From Gonatopus flavifemur (taxonomy: Eukaryota > Arthropoda > Insecta > Hymenoptera > Dryinidae): DNA of 64,000 nt. The notes below the pieces were generated by a model that saw only the letters and a list, made by a program, of their open reading frames with translations, did no database searches and was not told the DNA's origin. The DNA lies in contig JAFFJZ010000003.1 of the NCBI GenBank assembly GCA_018340375.1, positions 27,652,001 to 27,716,000 of the forward strand, in the 5' to 3' direction. Made by a program: the position numbers and the translations under genes. Shown here piece after piece: positions 11,262-22,195 of this stretch; position 1 is the first letter of the stretch; each line of letters starts with the position of its first letter.

Positions 11262-14200
11262 GTACTCATACAAATGGAGTATCTGCGGTTTAGAATTGTG
11301 TACTTGAGTGGACCTGTAAGAAGATAAAAGAAACAAACAATCAAATATAAGCAGCGACAAAGAATCTTTGGAGTTTCTACTTTGTCTGACAGTGTTTGAA
11401 GGTTTTTTAAGTGTTCCAACAACGTCTGAATGTGTTTTAAACATTTCAGACCAGTTTGGACTGTCAGAATCGTTGATTCCATCGTCAAACATTAATCGAA
11501 TTGGTATCGCAAATTTATCTCCCGAGCGGAAAATTCATGTCTAATATTCCAACAATTGGTATACAGAAATAATAACGATTAAATTTCCCCAAATTCCTTT
11601 GTCGAAAAAGTTTCAAAATTTGCAATCATATCCTATAAATCAACTAACAACTTCCTCATAATTATGGTTATTTTAAAGGTACAAGTGTATCATGTTGATA
11701 CACAATTTTGCGATCTAAATGCACTCACAGGTAAATAAATGTACATTCGAGATCCCTTCTCTTTTCACTTGTCGTGGAACCCCTTTCTTCGTACGAACCA
11801 ATCGGATTCTTTCGTTTGAAATAATGCGTCTTTTCATGCTGTAATCGCAGATCGACAAAACCTACACTTCAGGCTGTTCTTTAAGCTTGTAATTGTGTGT
11901 GGATTTTCACATGGGTCCTCGGGCAACTTCGATTCAAATCTCTTGCTAACTGATTTTAAATGGTCGGTTATATTTCTCGTGTTTATATAGACGGTAACGC
12001 GTGATTATCGAAATCTTTTCAGTGTGAAATAAACAATCTCCTATCAAGAATATTTCTGTAATAAGTGGGACCTCCATATATGAAATATAAATTTTATGTT
12101 CAAAGTCATTTGTGTTCGATTTTTGTATAAAAACAAACACGTGTATTTAAATTTTCTCTTTCAAATAATCTGATGCGTGAATTTTCATATAATTCTATAA
12201 AAATTGCATATAATTGGAAGGTGCGTATATAATATACATGAGATTAAAATTATATAGAATTTGTGGATAGTTTTAATGAATTTTCATATACACCGTGCTC
12301 CAGAGGAGACTTTCGTGTACTATCAACATATTTTACAGCCAAACTGGAGCAACTTTTCTATCGAGCGAAACTTTATTCGACGTTTAGTTTTTGGAATATA
12401 AACATTTTGAAATTCTTGAAGAGATCCAAATATATGTGAAACGCTTCGATTTTGACACCTTCGAATTGAACACCATTTTCCAAATTCAAGAAAGATGGAT
12501 TTCAGAAAGGGCAATTGAAGCGTTCCAGTGTGCACAATTCAAAGTTGCGACAATTTGAAATTTCTCGAATTCCAATCAATTAGAAAAAGAGTCTTAAATC
12601 TTCATCACTAGGATTTGAAAAAAACTCTAGTGAAATTTTGCCAAATAAAAAATCTAATCAACATTTTGTGTCTTGCGATATCTTTCATACAGACCTCTTG
12701 CACAAGAGTTGTAGATAAGTTTTATCCAATTCTTTCATTTTCGTATTGAAAATAATCAAGATCTATAAAAACTTCACGGAAACTTCATACGATTTGTGTA
12801 TACATTTTTTTTACCGATCGTACGTATAGGAAAATTCGTACCATTTCAAATATAAAGTGGGAAAGAAAGTCGATAACACTTCAGCACTTATAATACGAAA
12901 AAAGATATTGTGGAGAACGTGAAATAAACAGCATTATGCGCAAAAAAAGCTGGTAATTAATTACTCTATGATTGAAGGATAATGTTAAATCAATTCCCAA
13001 ATATTCACTGACCATTTGGAAGATATTGTCAGTATCTTTTGTATTTATTCAAATTTTCTACAGTTTAATTTGAGGAGATTCAAATTTGCTAGGTTTGAAA
13101 TGTTCTGAACCAAAACTTCGCAAACACTGATGGGCAAAGTTGTTTGAGCCAATTTATTAATAAACCTCGACTGAAATTCAACAATTCAGACATCCAGGAA
13201 CAAGATTTTACGCATCGGAACCTCCGGTTGCTGCATGGCAGCAGATTTTATACACATCACCCAAACACGCACCACGTAAACAACAATAAAAACAGAAATT
13301 ATTCACGAGTCAATGTTTCGTAATACGATAATCCAATTAGCACACCCCGTGTACAGAGATTCTATCTTTTTGAAATAAAATTTCCCCCTTTCTTCAATCG
13401 AATTTCATCATTATTATGATCACATCAATTACCCTAATCCCAAATTCTAAGCAAATATCTATTTAAATGCTAATTACTCGGTCTATCGACCACACATAAT
13501 ACTGCTCCTCCTAATAAAGAGAAGATTACAAAGCAACGTTTCTCGAATCATTCGAACAATTCATGCAATTTAAAAATATAATAAAACGCGAGCGGCGAGG
13601 AATGGGTGAGGGAACTATAAGCGCGTTAATAACTCGTGGCCCTTTCAATTTCATACTCTTTTGCTCGACACTTTCGCTCTTCTGTATGGTGTCGCACGAC
13701 ATCGAGAAAGAAGAAGAAGAAGAAGAAAAAGAAGAGATCGCAGTAGTAGCAGCTATCCAGCCAGCCAGCCAGCCAGCCACCGAGGGTGCAGTTAATTCTA
13801 AAGCGATTAGGCGCACGCGACGATGGGGCAAAGGTGTCGACCTGCAATTGACAACGGCTCGAGGGGGTCGTGCCACCAGAAGAGTTGAGATCCCTCGAAG
13901 GGTGGTAGCGGTGGAGGAGGAGAAGGAGGAAAAGACTCTTTCGCGACATCATCGTATCGAGGGGAAATGAAAAATCAAATTAAATGAAATTAAATTAAAT
14001 TGTTACCCGATTCGTGAGCGGACATTAATATACGCGTACCGTACAAATTTCATTGTTATTCCCAAACACGTTTCCGAATGACAAATATGCCTGCACGCAT
14101 TTAGGGAAATCTAGAATATTAATTGTATAAATTCTAATAAAGATTCTCATTCATCAAGTTAAATTTAAAACGACTTGAAAAGGAAGCGATAGAAAATTAT

Positions 14201-14690
14201 TCGAGACGTTGTCAGCCGCGACCCTTCTTGGTTATTGAAGACAATTTTAATATCGGTGAATAATGGATGGAGGTCGAGGGGAAATGGTATCGGAAGGTGG
14301 GAGAGAGGAGAAGGGAAGGGGATGGCCTGAAAACTTAAGGAGCATCGTAAGGTCACAGAGAGAATCATCGGATAAAGGAGGAGTCTTCTACAGGACGAGA
14401 ACGAGATCTTGATCCTAGCGGGTTGGCTGGCTACGTGGCGGGCATGTGAAACGGTATTCAATATCTTTGCTCTTGCTTTTAGATAGGAGAACGGGGTAAG
14501 AGGAGGAAGAAGAAGAAGGTATGCTCATTGTCACCGCAAAACCATTCCACGCGAATTCGAGATTACGTGGCACCCGTGAAAGGGACAATCGATCTGGAGC
14601 GAGCAAACGCCGCGCCAAGTGCGACGTGTCCAAGGATCGACGGGATATTACAACGCGAAGAGCGAAGGCAATGCGCGGGCCACCCTTTTC

Positions 14691-14698
14691 TATATAAA
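14691..14698 (+). promoter_or_regulatory. Possible TATA box in a GC-richer block
   Basis: TATATAAAGG is preceded by about 150 bp that is GC-richer than its surroundings and followed by GATCGCGTGACG. This would fit an insect core promoter reading rightward. No downstream exon was recognised, so the call is weak. Confidence 0.2.
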
Positions 14699-15055
14699 GG
14701 ATCGCGTGACGTTCCAGAAGCTTTCGCACAACCATTTAAAAATGGAACAGACCCAGATAATAATGATAATATATTTATATCTATCCCAGAACGTGTACGA
14801 GTATTGAGAATATTCGATCGATAAACGTCTCGTGGTTCTATCTTTGAATTCAACGGAGACATACTTCTTTTTTTTTCAAATTCATATGATATCGAGAGAG
14901 GTTAGAAATTTAAAGTTGGGTCAAATCAAGTGTTTTCAATTCAGAAATTCAGTTTCAGAACATATGAGCATTTATGGATTGAATTTACATTTCTCATTTG
15001 AATTGAGATAATTCCTGCCTTCTCTAAGCGAAATTCACTTTTCACCCGGTATATG

Positions 15056-15058
<3 letters not shown>

Positions 15059-15086
<28 letters not shown>
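15059..15086. repeat. (AT)14 microsatellite
   Basis: Uninterrupted AT/TA dinucleotide run. Confidence 0.9.
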
Positions 15087-15089
<3 letters not shown>

Positions 15090-17319
15090 TGTTCTTATCA
15101 TGGGCTCGCTTTATTCTCATATATACATGCTGAAAAAAATGAAATGTTTCTGCTAAACCAGTTCAAAATTCGCTACCTTTGTTATTTTCTTTGTAATTAT
15201 TATTTGTCTTTCTATACAGTTTTGTATGAGACGTGGGAATTTGTGCTCGGAAACTGGTATCCCGTCAATAAGCTTTTTAGTTTGACAGATTTTATTGTTT
15301 AAGGTCAAATTGTTAGAAACTATGTATATAAAGAAGCTGAATAAATCTGCCCAACAACAAAAACCACAGCTAACTGGATTGCTGAAACAGCAAAACTTTT
15401 AATATTATCCCTTAAGATGCAAACGGTTTTTCAACACCCTAATTCAAAGTTCTGTTAAACCATTCCGAAAAAATCTGAAAAAATGTATGACACCTTTTCA
15501 AACATTCTATTTGAAAGATCAACGGTGATGTTACCCGAACAATAATTTTTTGATATTCATTTTTCTAAATAAATCTGGACAGTTACGAATGAAAACGATT
15601 TTCGCTTGGACACGAAGGACCCTGGTTTGCAGGGTAAGAGTTATATACAGAATAGCAAACAAATCTTGCTGGAGGAGTCAAGATTTTTTACGAGCACAGT
15701 AAAAAAATCGCTGTCTCAGCTCACCAGATTGCTGTGATAGCACATAGATTCTTGTGACAGCAATCACAGCACGTTTCGTGGTGAATTTACGAAAAGTTAT
15801 TCAACAAATGAAATAAATAGGCCCAACCAGCTGATGGATATTGATAATCATAAAGTTTCTTAATTTCCTGCAAATCTAAGCACGTTACAACCTTTAAATA
15901 CATAGATAAATCATTTAACAGGGAATTTATGATTCTAAAAAGTAATTATTCCACTCTCACGTAAAATGTGTTATTTAAAATGAATATAAACATCGAAATG
16001 AATGAATAAACGAGGTGATTGGTTTCTTTGATAAATTCTATAATATTAGCAAGTGAATTATCACCAAATACCAGAGAAGCGAGCGTTCTATTCGTTTTAT
16101 TCACCTCTTCAAATTACTAGAACTAGTAAAATAGATATTTACATGAAAAAAGAAGAACTCTCATGTTGAATTGACCAAGTTCGCGATAAATTTAATAAAA
16201 ATTCCCGTAAACGTGACAAATAATCCATATTTTGCATATATCTAGTAAGCGCAGCTCCTATAAATCAACAGTTTCTATTGAAGATCTTCTAAAATTTGTA
16301 TTCAAGGGATGTATAATCAAAATTCATTCATATTTGAATATGATAATCATTCACATGAAAATAAGAAGACAAAAGGTAAAACAAATTTCAATCACAATAT
16401 CAACTCAAATAATCCAATAGAAGAGAATATGGTACTAAAAAAAAAAACAATTCAAATACAAGTTGAACCTGTAAAGCAAGTGCGATTTCTTCAGAATCGC
16501 AAGAAATTACATTGTAAACGACAGGTATTAATAAGAAAAATAGCGAGCCGCGTTGTGCAGGCAAGTCACGTGAAAACGACATGTCTATACATTCTCTGCA
16601 TCTAACGTGAAGAGAAGCTTGCATATATGCAGGTATATAGTCCTATTTGTCCTCTTCTCGCCTTCTCCTCTTTTCTCTGAAGGACCTTAAGATACCGCGA
16701 GGACAAACCATGAGAGAATAAGAAGAGAGGAGGGGTCGATGAACGTTGTTCAAACGAGGGAATAGGGTCAACATCGTATATACCGATCTTTTCTTTTTCG
16801 TATGTATATAGTGAGCACTGTTACCGAGAGAGTATCGAGAGAGAACAACGGCACGAAGGAGTGAAGAGAAAGAAGTAAAGAAAAATACCTATGGAAGGGA
16901 CAAAAAAGAATGACAAAACTTGAAGAAACGTAGAGTAGGTAGGCACGCCTTGTTATTGTAGCGCTAATGGATGAACAAACAGCCCACAACCGCGACACAC
17001 ATCGCGTATAATAACGTATCGAAACCCGTTCGACTTCGCAGGTCAAACGCGTCGCAACGCATGATTCGGTCATACACGAAATGGTCAACATACGTTAAGG
17101 AAAACAATTGATAGCACGCGATGGAAAATGTTTCTCGAAGAATATACATTGTAAAAAGTCCGACTGTATCTTAACATAAGCTAATATTCAGATTGAAAGT
17201 AAGTTTGACTTTTTACTATCCAAAGGATCGATTCTATTTGTTCCAATGAAGTATATTTCAATACCAAATTTCTCAGATTGAAAGGAATTTTAATTTCACT
17301 GTAAAAAGAACATTTTTAA

Positions 17320-17780
17320 TTCAGATTGTATCATGACTGAATTTGAGACGCAGCCAAAAATAGCCTATTTTAAGCACAAGAAACAATCATCGACGCAATG
17401 GAAAAAGCTGAATTTTAGTCAATTTTCAAATTAAGATGCCTGCGCACTTTTTTCAGTGGCTAGTCTCTAAATTTTTCCCATTGAAAGCAGATAGCAAATG
17501 CCTTTGGTTTCGAATTACTTCAACTTTGTTTGAACTTTTAGGAACACGCTGAGCCTGGTATCTTTGTCATTCCAACATTGATGCCCACGATAAAACGTTT
17601 GTGTATAAAAGATTCACAGTAAAAAGTAAAACTGAGACGTCCATCCTGAAGATTAGTTGACTTTAAAGTGCAGCCAAAAATAGTCCTGTTTTAACTAAAA
17701 GTAAGCACCGAAAACAAATGTCGAAACATTTCTTCCTTTTCGAGGAAGATGCAGTCACATTCAATCGCTTTTGTTCAGAG
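17320..17780 (+). repeat. Dispersed TGCAGCC repeat family, copies
   Basis: Two tandem-like related units share a TGCAGCCAAAAATAG core followed by a TTTTAAC/TTTTAAG tract and AAGCAC (about 17350-17385 and 17670-17710). Related units lie at 42810-42850 and 43335-43390, and in inverse at about 55385-55430. These look like fragments of one old repeat. No coding potential is seen. Confidence 0.5.
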
Positions 17781-18433
17781 TAAGCAACGAAAGTACTGGT
17801 CAGAGAATTCGATTGGAGTTTTTATTAAAATTTAGAATTATAAGTGTTACAAATGTTCAGCGAATTTCAATGATGTCTCAACAAAGTCGAATTAAATCAC
17901 CATTTCTTTTGCTATAAGATTATGATAGATCGTAGTGAAGAGTGGGGAATCGAACAAATCTCAAATTTTTCCTCGAAGTTTTCTGAAAAATAAAAAAACT
18001 CAGATCGCAAATAGTAAATAGTTGCGTCTCAGCATGTGCTGAGCTTTCCCGAATCTATTCAATCATTTCCGAAAAGATCGAGGTGGTAAAATATAGTAAC
18101 TTCATGACTCATTTGAACTCCGTTTATTCAATTAATTCAGAACCCAGACCTAGACTTGCAATTTGACTGGGGCTGATCATAAGTATTTATCATTGGAGTA
18201 GCTGATGTATTCACCATCTGAACGGTCAACTGATTTTGTTTACCAGATGTAGAAGTATGAAACCAGAATTTCCCTATAAATGGCACTAGCGATCAGTTTA
18301 GGGACTCTAAGACCACGTCTTCAGCACCATTATCTCCCCCTAACAGCTGCTGAAGATTTTCAACACAAAACACTAGAAATTCTGCACACCCGTAATTGTT
18401 TTATAACCTTGAACATGTCGAGTTTTGTGCCTA

Positions 18434-18748
18434 AAACCGGCTCCATGGCTGAACGGTTAACGCACTAACTTTCAGACATGGATGTTGGGTAGGCTGGGGG
18501 GTTCGAATCCCTGACTAATCAATCCGCCTTTCTCCCTAACGGTAATGCCGCAAAAGGGGAAATGGCGGTTGGTGCTTCAACCAAAGTTTATCCCGAAAGT
18601 GGCTACCACCGCAATAGGGGAACGACGGTTGATAAGTCAGGGAATCTTACCCCTGCTTCGTAGGTTAGGTTGGAAGTACGCTTCCCCCGGTCCAATTGGC
18701 CTTGGCAGCGTAAAGAGACCGGGTTAACAAAAACTGAATAAAGAAGAA
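18434..18748 (+). mobile_element. tRNA-headed SINE, 315 bp, inside the mariner
   Basis: A 13-bp target duplication (AGTTTTGTGCCTA) is exact at 18421-18433 and 18749-18761, which fixes the boundaries. The 5' part has an A box (TGGCTGAACGG, 18446-18456) and a consensus B box (GGTTCGAATCC, 18500-18510), the internal RNA polymerase III promoter of tRNA genes. A non-tRNA body of about 220 bp follows, then an A-rich tail (AAAAACTGAATAAAGAAG). A retroposed element with intact duplications implies insertion well after the mariner. The partner LINE is not visible. Confidence 0.88.
18446..18510 (+). promoter_or_regulatory. Pol III internal promoter (A and B boxes) of the SINE
   Basis: The A box is at 18446-18456 and the B box at 18500-18510. 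The spacing is a little longer than in a standard tRNA gene. A real tRNA is not called because no acceptor stem pairs the ends. Confidence 0.75.
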
Positions 18749-19963
18749 AGTTTTGTGCCTACAAACTGCGATCTGCGGACAGCATTGGTTTTTTTGTTAT
18801 CATTTAAAGAAAACTGCTGCAGAATCACATCGAATGCTTTTCGAAGCTTACGGCAAACATGCCCTTGGTAAAACACAGTGTTTCGAGTGGTTCAAAGAAT
18901 TTTAAAGTGGTGAATTTGAAGTGAGAAACGAAGAGCGTGGGGAACCACCGGAAAAGTGCGCAGACGACGAATTGCAAGCCTTATTGGATGAGGATGATAT
19001 TCAAACTCAACAAGAACTCGCGGATGAACTGAATGTGATGCAGAAAGCCGTCTCTATTCGCTTGAAAGCCATGGGAAAGATTCGGAAAGTGGGAAAATGG
19101 GTTCCGCATGAAGTGTATATGAAAGACAGCAAGAAAATCGAAAAACTACTTGTGAAATGCTGTTCGAATTGTGACAGGTGATGAAAAATGGATATATTTT
19201 GAGAATCCTAAGCGTCGGAAATCATGGGTGAATCCAGGCGAATCATCGACATCCACTGTAAGACCAAATCGTTTTGGAAGGAAGACAATGCTTTGTGTTG
19301 GGTCAGATCAGAAGGGTGTAATCTACTATGAGCTGCTAAAACCTGGGCAAACCGTCAACATTGATCGCCACCAACGGCAAATGATCTACTTGAATCGCGC
19401 AGTGCGTGAAAAACGACTGGAATATGGAAAAAGGCAACACAAAGTCATCTTGCTCCACGATAATGCTCCATCACACTCAGCAAAACGGGTCAGGAAAACG
19501 ATCGAGGCGTTCAGTTGGAAGATGCTACCGCATGCAACTTATTTTCCACACTTGGCTCCGTCCGATTATCATCTTTTCGCGTCAAAGGGATACGCTCTCG
19601 CTGAACAGCGTTTCTGTTTTTTTGACGTGGCATTCATCAACTGCCGGAAAGGTGGGAAAAATGTATAAACAGCAATGGAGATTACTTCGAATAGAATATT
19701 TGTTATCATTTTCAAACAACAAACGTTTGATTTTTATGAAAAAATTCCGGTTTTATACTTCTACACCTGGTATAACCCGGAATCGAAGCTTCAGATCGAA
19801 AAATAGCAAAGGAGGAAGTTTTTTTAAGTAGCATCGTCCACGAGTTATTTATCAGTTCATATAACTTATATATCAATTATAACAAACTCTAAAGCTGAAA
19901 GCTGAAATATCAAATATTTGCTCCACACGAAAAAGCACCATTTCTAATGGCTTTTTGCGCGGT

Positions 19964-20933
19964 CCCGGGAAAAAATCATTAGATCTAATCGGATCTGAAC
20001 AGATCTAATCAGATCTCATCAGATCTGAACAGATCTTTCTTTTGGGTTAATCAGATCTGATTAGATCTAACCCTATACATAACTAGATCTGACTAGATCT
20101 GAACAGATCTCTTTATTGGATCAATCATATTTGATTGGATTTTCCCTTCTATCTGACCAGATCTGCTCAGATCTGATTGGATCTGTTCAGATCTGCTTTT
20201 GCATAATATGAAATTCAATTCTCATCAGCATTAGACCTGGTGGATTCTCAGTAGATCTTCCCAGATCTCACTTGATCTGCTCAGATCTGATCAAATCTGA
20301 TCCTAGATCTGATTGAATCTGCTCCTATATCTGATTGAATCTGCTCCTATATCTGATCAAATCCGCTCAGATCTGATGAGATCTCATTAGATCTGAGTAG
20401 ATCAGATGCGATTTGGTGAAGACTCACACTAAAAAAAGTATTCAATTATATATATATATATATATATATTAGCGTTTGGTAACAATGATCAAATTTCATA
20501 AGTTGGATGTGGCGGAATCAACATTCAGTTAGATGTAATTATCGATGTATACAGATTTACAATTAAGACCTTTTGTCATACCGTTATCAGATGTCAAGAT
20601 CATGAATGAATAGTCAAATTTTACTATACGCTTTGTAAAATTTGGCTATTAATTCATAATCCTCCATATTTTCATGTAAAAACTGATTTTATAAAACTTT
20701 CTGTTTCAGGTTTAGCATGAAAAATAGCAAAAATTCTTATATCTTTTTTCTCCGTGTTTATGCAAAACTGTTTAGATCTGATCAGATCTAACAATATTTA
20801 CCATAAACCATCTAGATCTAGTAACATCTGTTTAGATCTAGTTAGATCTATCCAGATCTACTTAGATCTATTCAGATCTACTCAGATCTGTTTAGATCTG
20901 ACCAAAATTTAGATCTGATGATTTTTTCCCGGG
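19964..20933. mobile_element. AGATCT foldback element, long copy
   Basis: The ends are CCCGGGAAAAAATCATTAG and the inverse (TGATGATTTTTTCCCGGG), with GT on both sides (19962-19963, 20934-20935). The subterminal parts hold 31 copies of AGATCT, many spaced exactly 10 bp apart. One run is seven boxes from 20834 to 20894; another covers 20001-20031. Each box is palindromic, so the element can fold on itself or be read the same on both strands. The centre (about 20426-20757) includes a (TA)n run and looks like separate, possibly inserted DNA. No protein is encoded. A 367-bp relative is at 60141-60507. The superfamily is unknown to me. Confidence 0.85.
20447..20469. repeat. (TA)n microsatellite
   Basis: TA dinucleotide run inside the centre of the AGATCT element. 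Confidence 0.9.
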
Positions 20934-20972
20934 GTGCCAACATTTAATATGCCAGCTTGCCGGAAACCTACA

Positions 20973-21142
20973 CCCTAGTAGAAATGCTCTAGTCATTGAC
21001 AAGTTTTGTAACGCTCAACTCGCCAAAAACTAGACGCTCGCAAGTCCCTCGTAAGGTTCTGGTAAGTTACTTGCAAGTGTCTAGTATCTGGCTAGTTAAG
21101 CGTTACAAAACTCGTCAATAACTAGAGCATTTCTACTTGGGC
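20973..21142. mobile_element. 170-bp foldback MITE (AGTAGAAATGCTCTAG ends)
   Basis: The two halves are inverted copies. Near the ends both read AGTAGAAATGCTCTAGT, then ATTGAC and AGTTTTGTAACGCT. The hairpin extends over roughly 80 bp per arm with mismatches. The outermost bases (CACCC/TGCCC) and the target duplication are not certain. Non-coding. Confidence 0.75.
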
Positions 21143-21261
21143 AGGCTCAAACTTCACATGCCCAAAAAGTTATCTGCATAACTGAACTCTCGAAAGGCAT
21201 TTCAAACCTTCCTAACGATTTGAGAGGGTGTTTAGATTCATTTTCATTCGAGTATATAGTA

Positions 21262-21487
21262 CACCGAGAGAAAAAATTTCCGGGAACAATAAAATATCTA
21301 GTTGAATAGTCGCCATAAAATAATTTATTTGAATAAATTTTCATTGATTCGATCAAAGGTTTATTCAATTAAACAAATATTCAAGATGCTATGAAATAAT
21401 TCATCAATGGAAACAGTTATTTAATTGAGTCAATGAAAATTTCATCAAATCAATCAAGTATTTGTTCTCAAATTTTTTCTCTCAGTG
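21262..21487. mobile_element. 226-bp TA-flanked MITE (CACYGAGAGAAAAAATTT ends)
   Basis: The ends CACCGAGAGAAAAAATTT and AAATTTTTTCTCTCAGTG are inverse with one mismatch. TA flanks lie at 21260-21261 and 21488-21489. The interior holds further inverted TCAATGAAAATTT-like words. Non-coding; the overlapping minus-strand ORF at 21147-21368 is a shadow. Confidence 0.8.
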
Positions 21488-21559
21488 TAAACTCTCTCAC
21501 ATTTTGAGATCAGAGACACACATCGTTATCTTCAATACTACTTCTTTCAGTGGCATTAA

Positions 21560-21762
21560 GGGGATACTAGTGCCGGGACGCTAGCCATTTCGTATTGGCT
21601 AGTTTATTCAAAAAGTACTGGATCAATTCGTACAAACTAAGTTTCTGGAGATTCCTCATGGCTCACAAAATCTTTGGAAACTCAGTTTAGATGAATTTAT
21701 TCAATAGTTTTTGAATAAACTGGCCAATACGAAATGGCTAGCGTCCTGGCACTAGTATCCAC
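21560..21762. mobile_element. 203-bp TTAA-flanked MITE with 58-bp inverted repeats
   Basis: The arms start GGGGATACTAGTGCCGGG and GTGGATACTAGTGCCAGG and stay paired through CGCTAGCCATTTCGTATTGG and AGTTTATTCAAAAA, with only a few mismatches. TTAA lies at 21556-21559 and 21763-21766. TTAA duplication points to piggyBac- or Kolobok-type mobilisation. No coding sequence. Confidence 0.85.
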
Positions 21763-21974
21763 TTAAAGGAGTATTTCTACACAATAATTGTTGAATTCTT
21801 CCCAAGAAAAGTTAGAAGCATTATTTCTTCATGGATGAAAACTTCCCACCATAATTTGATGGGTTTTTCATGAAAACTCCCTATTTTTCATAAAATCAGT
21901 AATCGAAGCGGGGGACAAACTTCCCAGCATAAATGATTCTAACCACCTTATAGTTAATGTCAAGACCCTTTCTA

Positions 21975-22195
21975 CACGGAGAGAAATTTGTAGTTAAATT
22001 TACTATGTAATTATTGTTCCCGAGGAACAGACTGAACTATGACGGGTTCCCCCATAAAACATAGTAAATATGATCAGCATTCTATTGTTGTACCATAGTA
22101 AAAATATGCCCTTCATAGTAAAATCCGACAGAATTCAGTCTGTTCCTCGGGAACAATAATAACATAGTAAATTTAACTACAAATTTTTTTCCGTG
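21975..22195. mobile_element. 221-bp TA-flanked MITE (CACGGAGAGAAATTTGTAG ends)
   Basis: The inverted arms of about 55-60 bp begin CACGGA and share TAGTTAAATTTACTATGT and TGTTCCCGAGGAACAGACTG. The flanks are TA (within CTA/TAG) at 21973-21974 and 22196-22197. The interior repeats CATAGTAAA words. Non-coding. Confidence 0.85.

Larger units (their letters stand above)
11262..18242. other. Long gene-poor region
   Basis: No exon could be supported. It contains a GAA-plus-CCAG low-complexity tract at 13705-13780, a GC-richer block at 14400-14830 with a TATA-like box, and an (AT)n run at 15059-15086. It also holds diverged copies of two dispersed families. One has CAGCTAACTGGATTGCTG/CAGCAA words (15355-15400, 15640-15775). 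The other has the TGCAGCC family at 17320-17780. ORFs here are short or low-complexity. Confidence 0.4.
18414..19694 (+). pseudogene. mariner transposase interrupted by a SINE and broken
   Basis: It starts at the ATG at 18414 (MSSFVP) and ends with a TAG at 19692-19694. A SINE splits it after about six codons. A frameshift follows near 18780-18800. An in-frame TAA lies at about 18902 in the helix-turn-helix region. About 10-12 codons are missing just before the TGDEKWIYF catalytic motif (19171 onward). About 25-30 codons are missing after AEQRF near 19615. The remaining pieces show the DD34D set (TGDEKW, LLHDNAPSH, LAPSDYH) and the final IHQLPERWEKC-like tail in another frame. It retains the DNA-binding segment CFEWFKEF...VRNEERGEPP that copy 1 has lost. 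It cannot encode an active enzyme. Confidence 0.9.
18243..19770 (+). mobile_element. mariner transposon, mauritiana subfamily (copy 2)
   Basis: The terminal inverted repeats (CCAGGTGTAGAAGTAT type, a few mismatches) lie directly against TA at 18241-18242 and 19771-19772. Removing the inserted SINE and its duplication (328 bp) gives 1200 bp. The TIR and protein are close relatives of copy 1 at 2953-4143, but the two copies carry different damage, so they are independent relics and not a recent pair. Confidence 0.93.

Noticed and set aside
13563..13970. 135-codon plus-strand ORF with an EEEEEEKEE run
   Set aside because: It is produced by a GAA tract and CCAG tandem repeats, overlaps equally long minus frames, and has no domain.
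18437..18530. tRNA gene
   Set aside because: A and B boxes are present, but the acceptor stem does not pair and 13-bp target duplications show it is a SINE.
19981..20420. CRISPR-like or satellite array
   Set aside because: The spacers are only 4 bp, the genome is eukaryotic, and the array is bounded by inverted ends with a 2-bp duplication, so a foldback element fits better.
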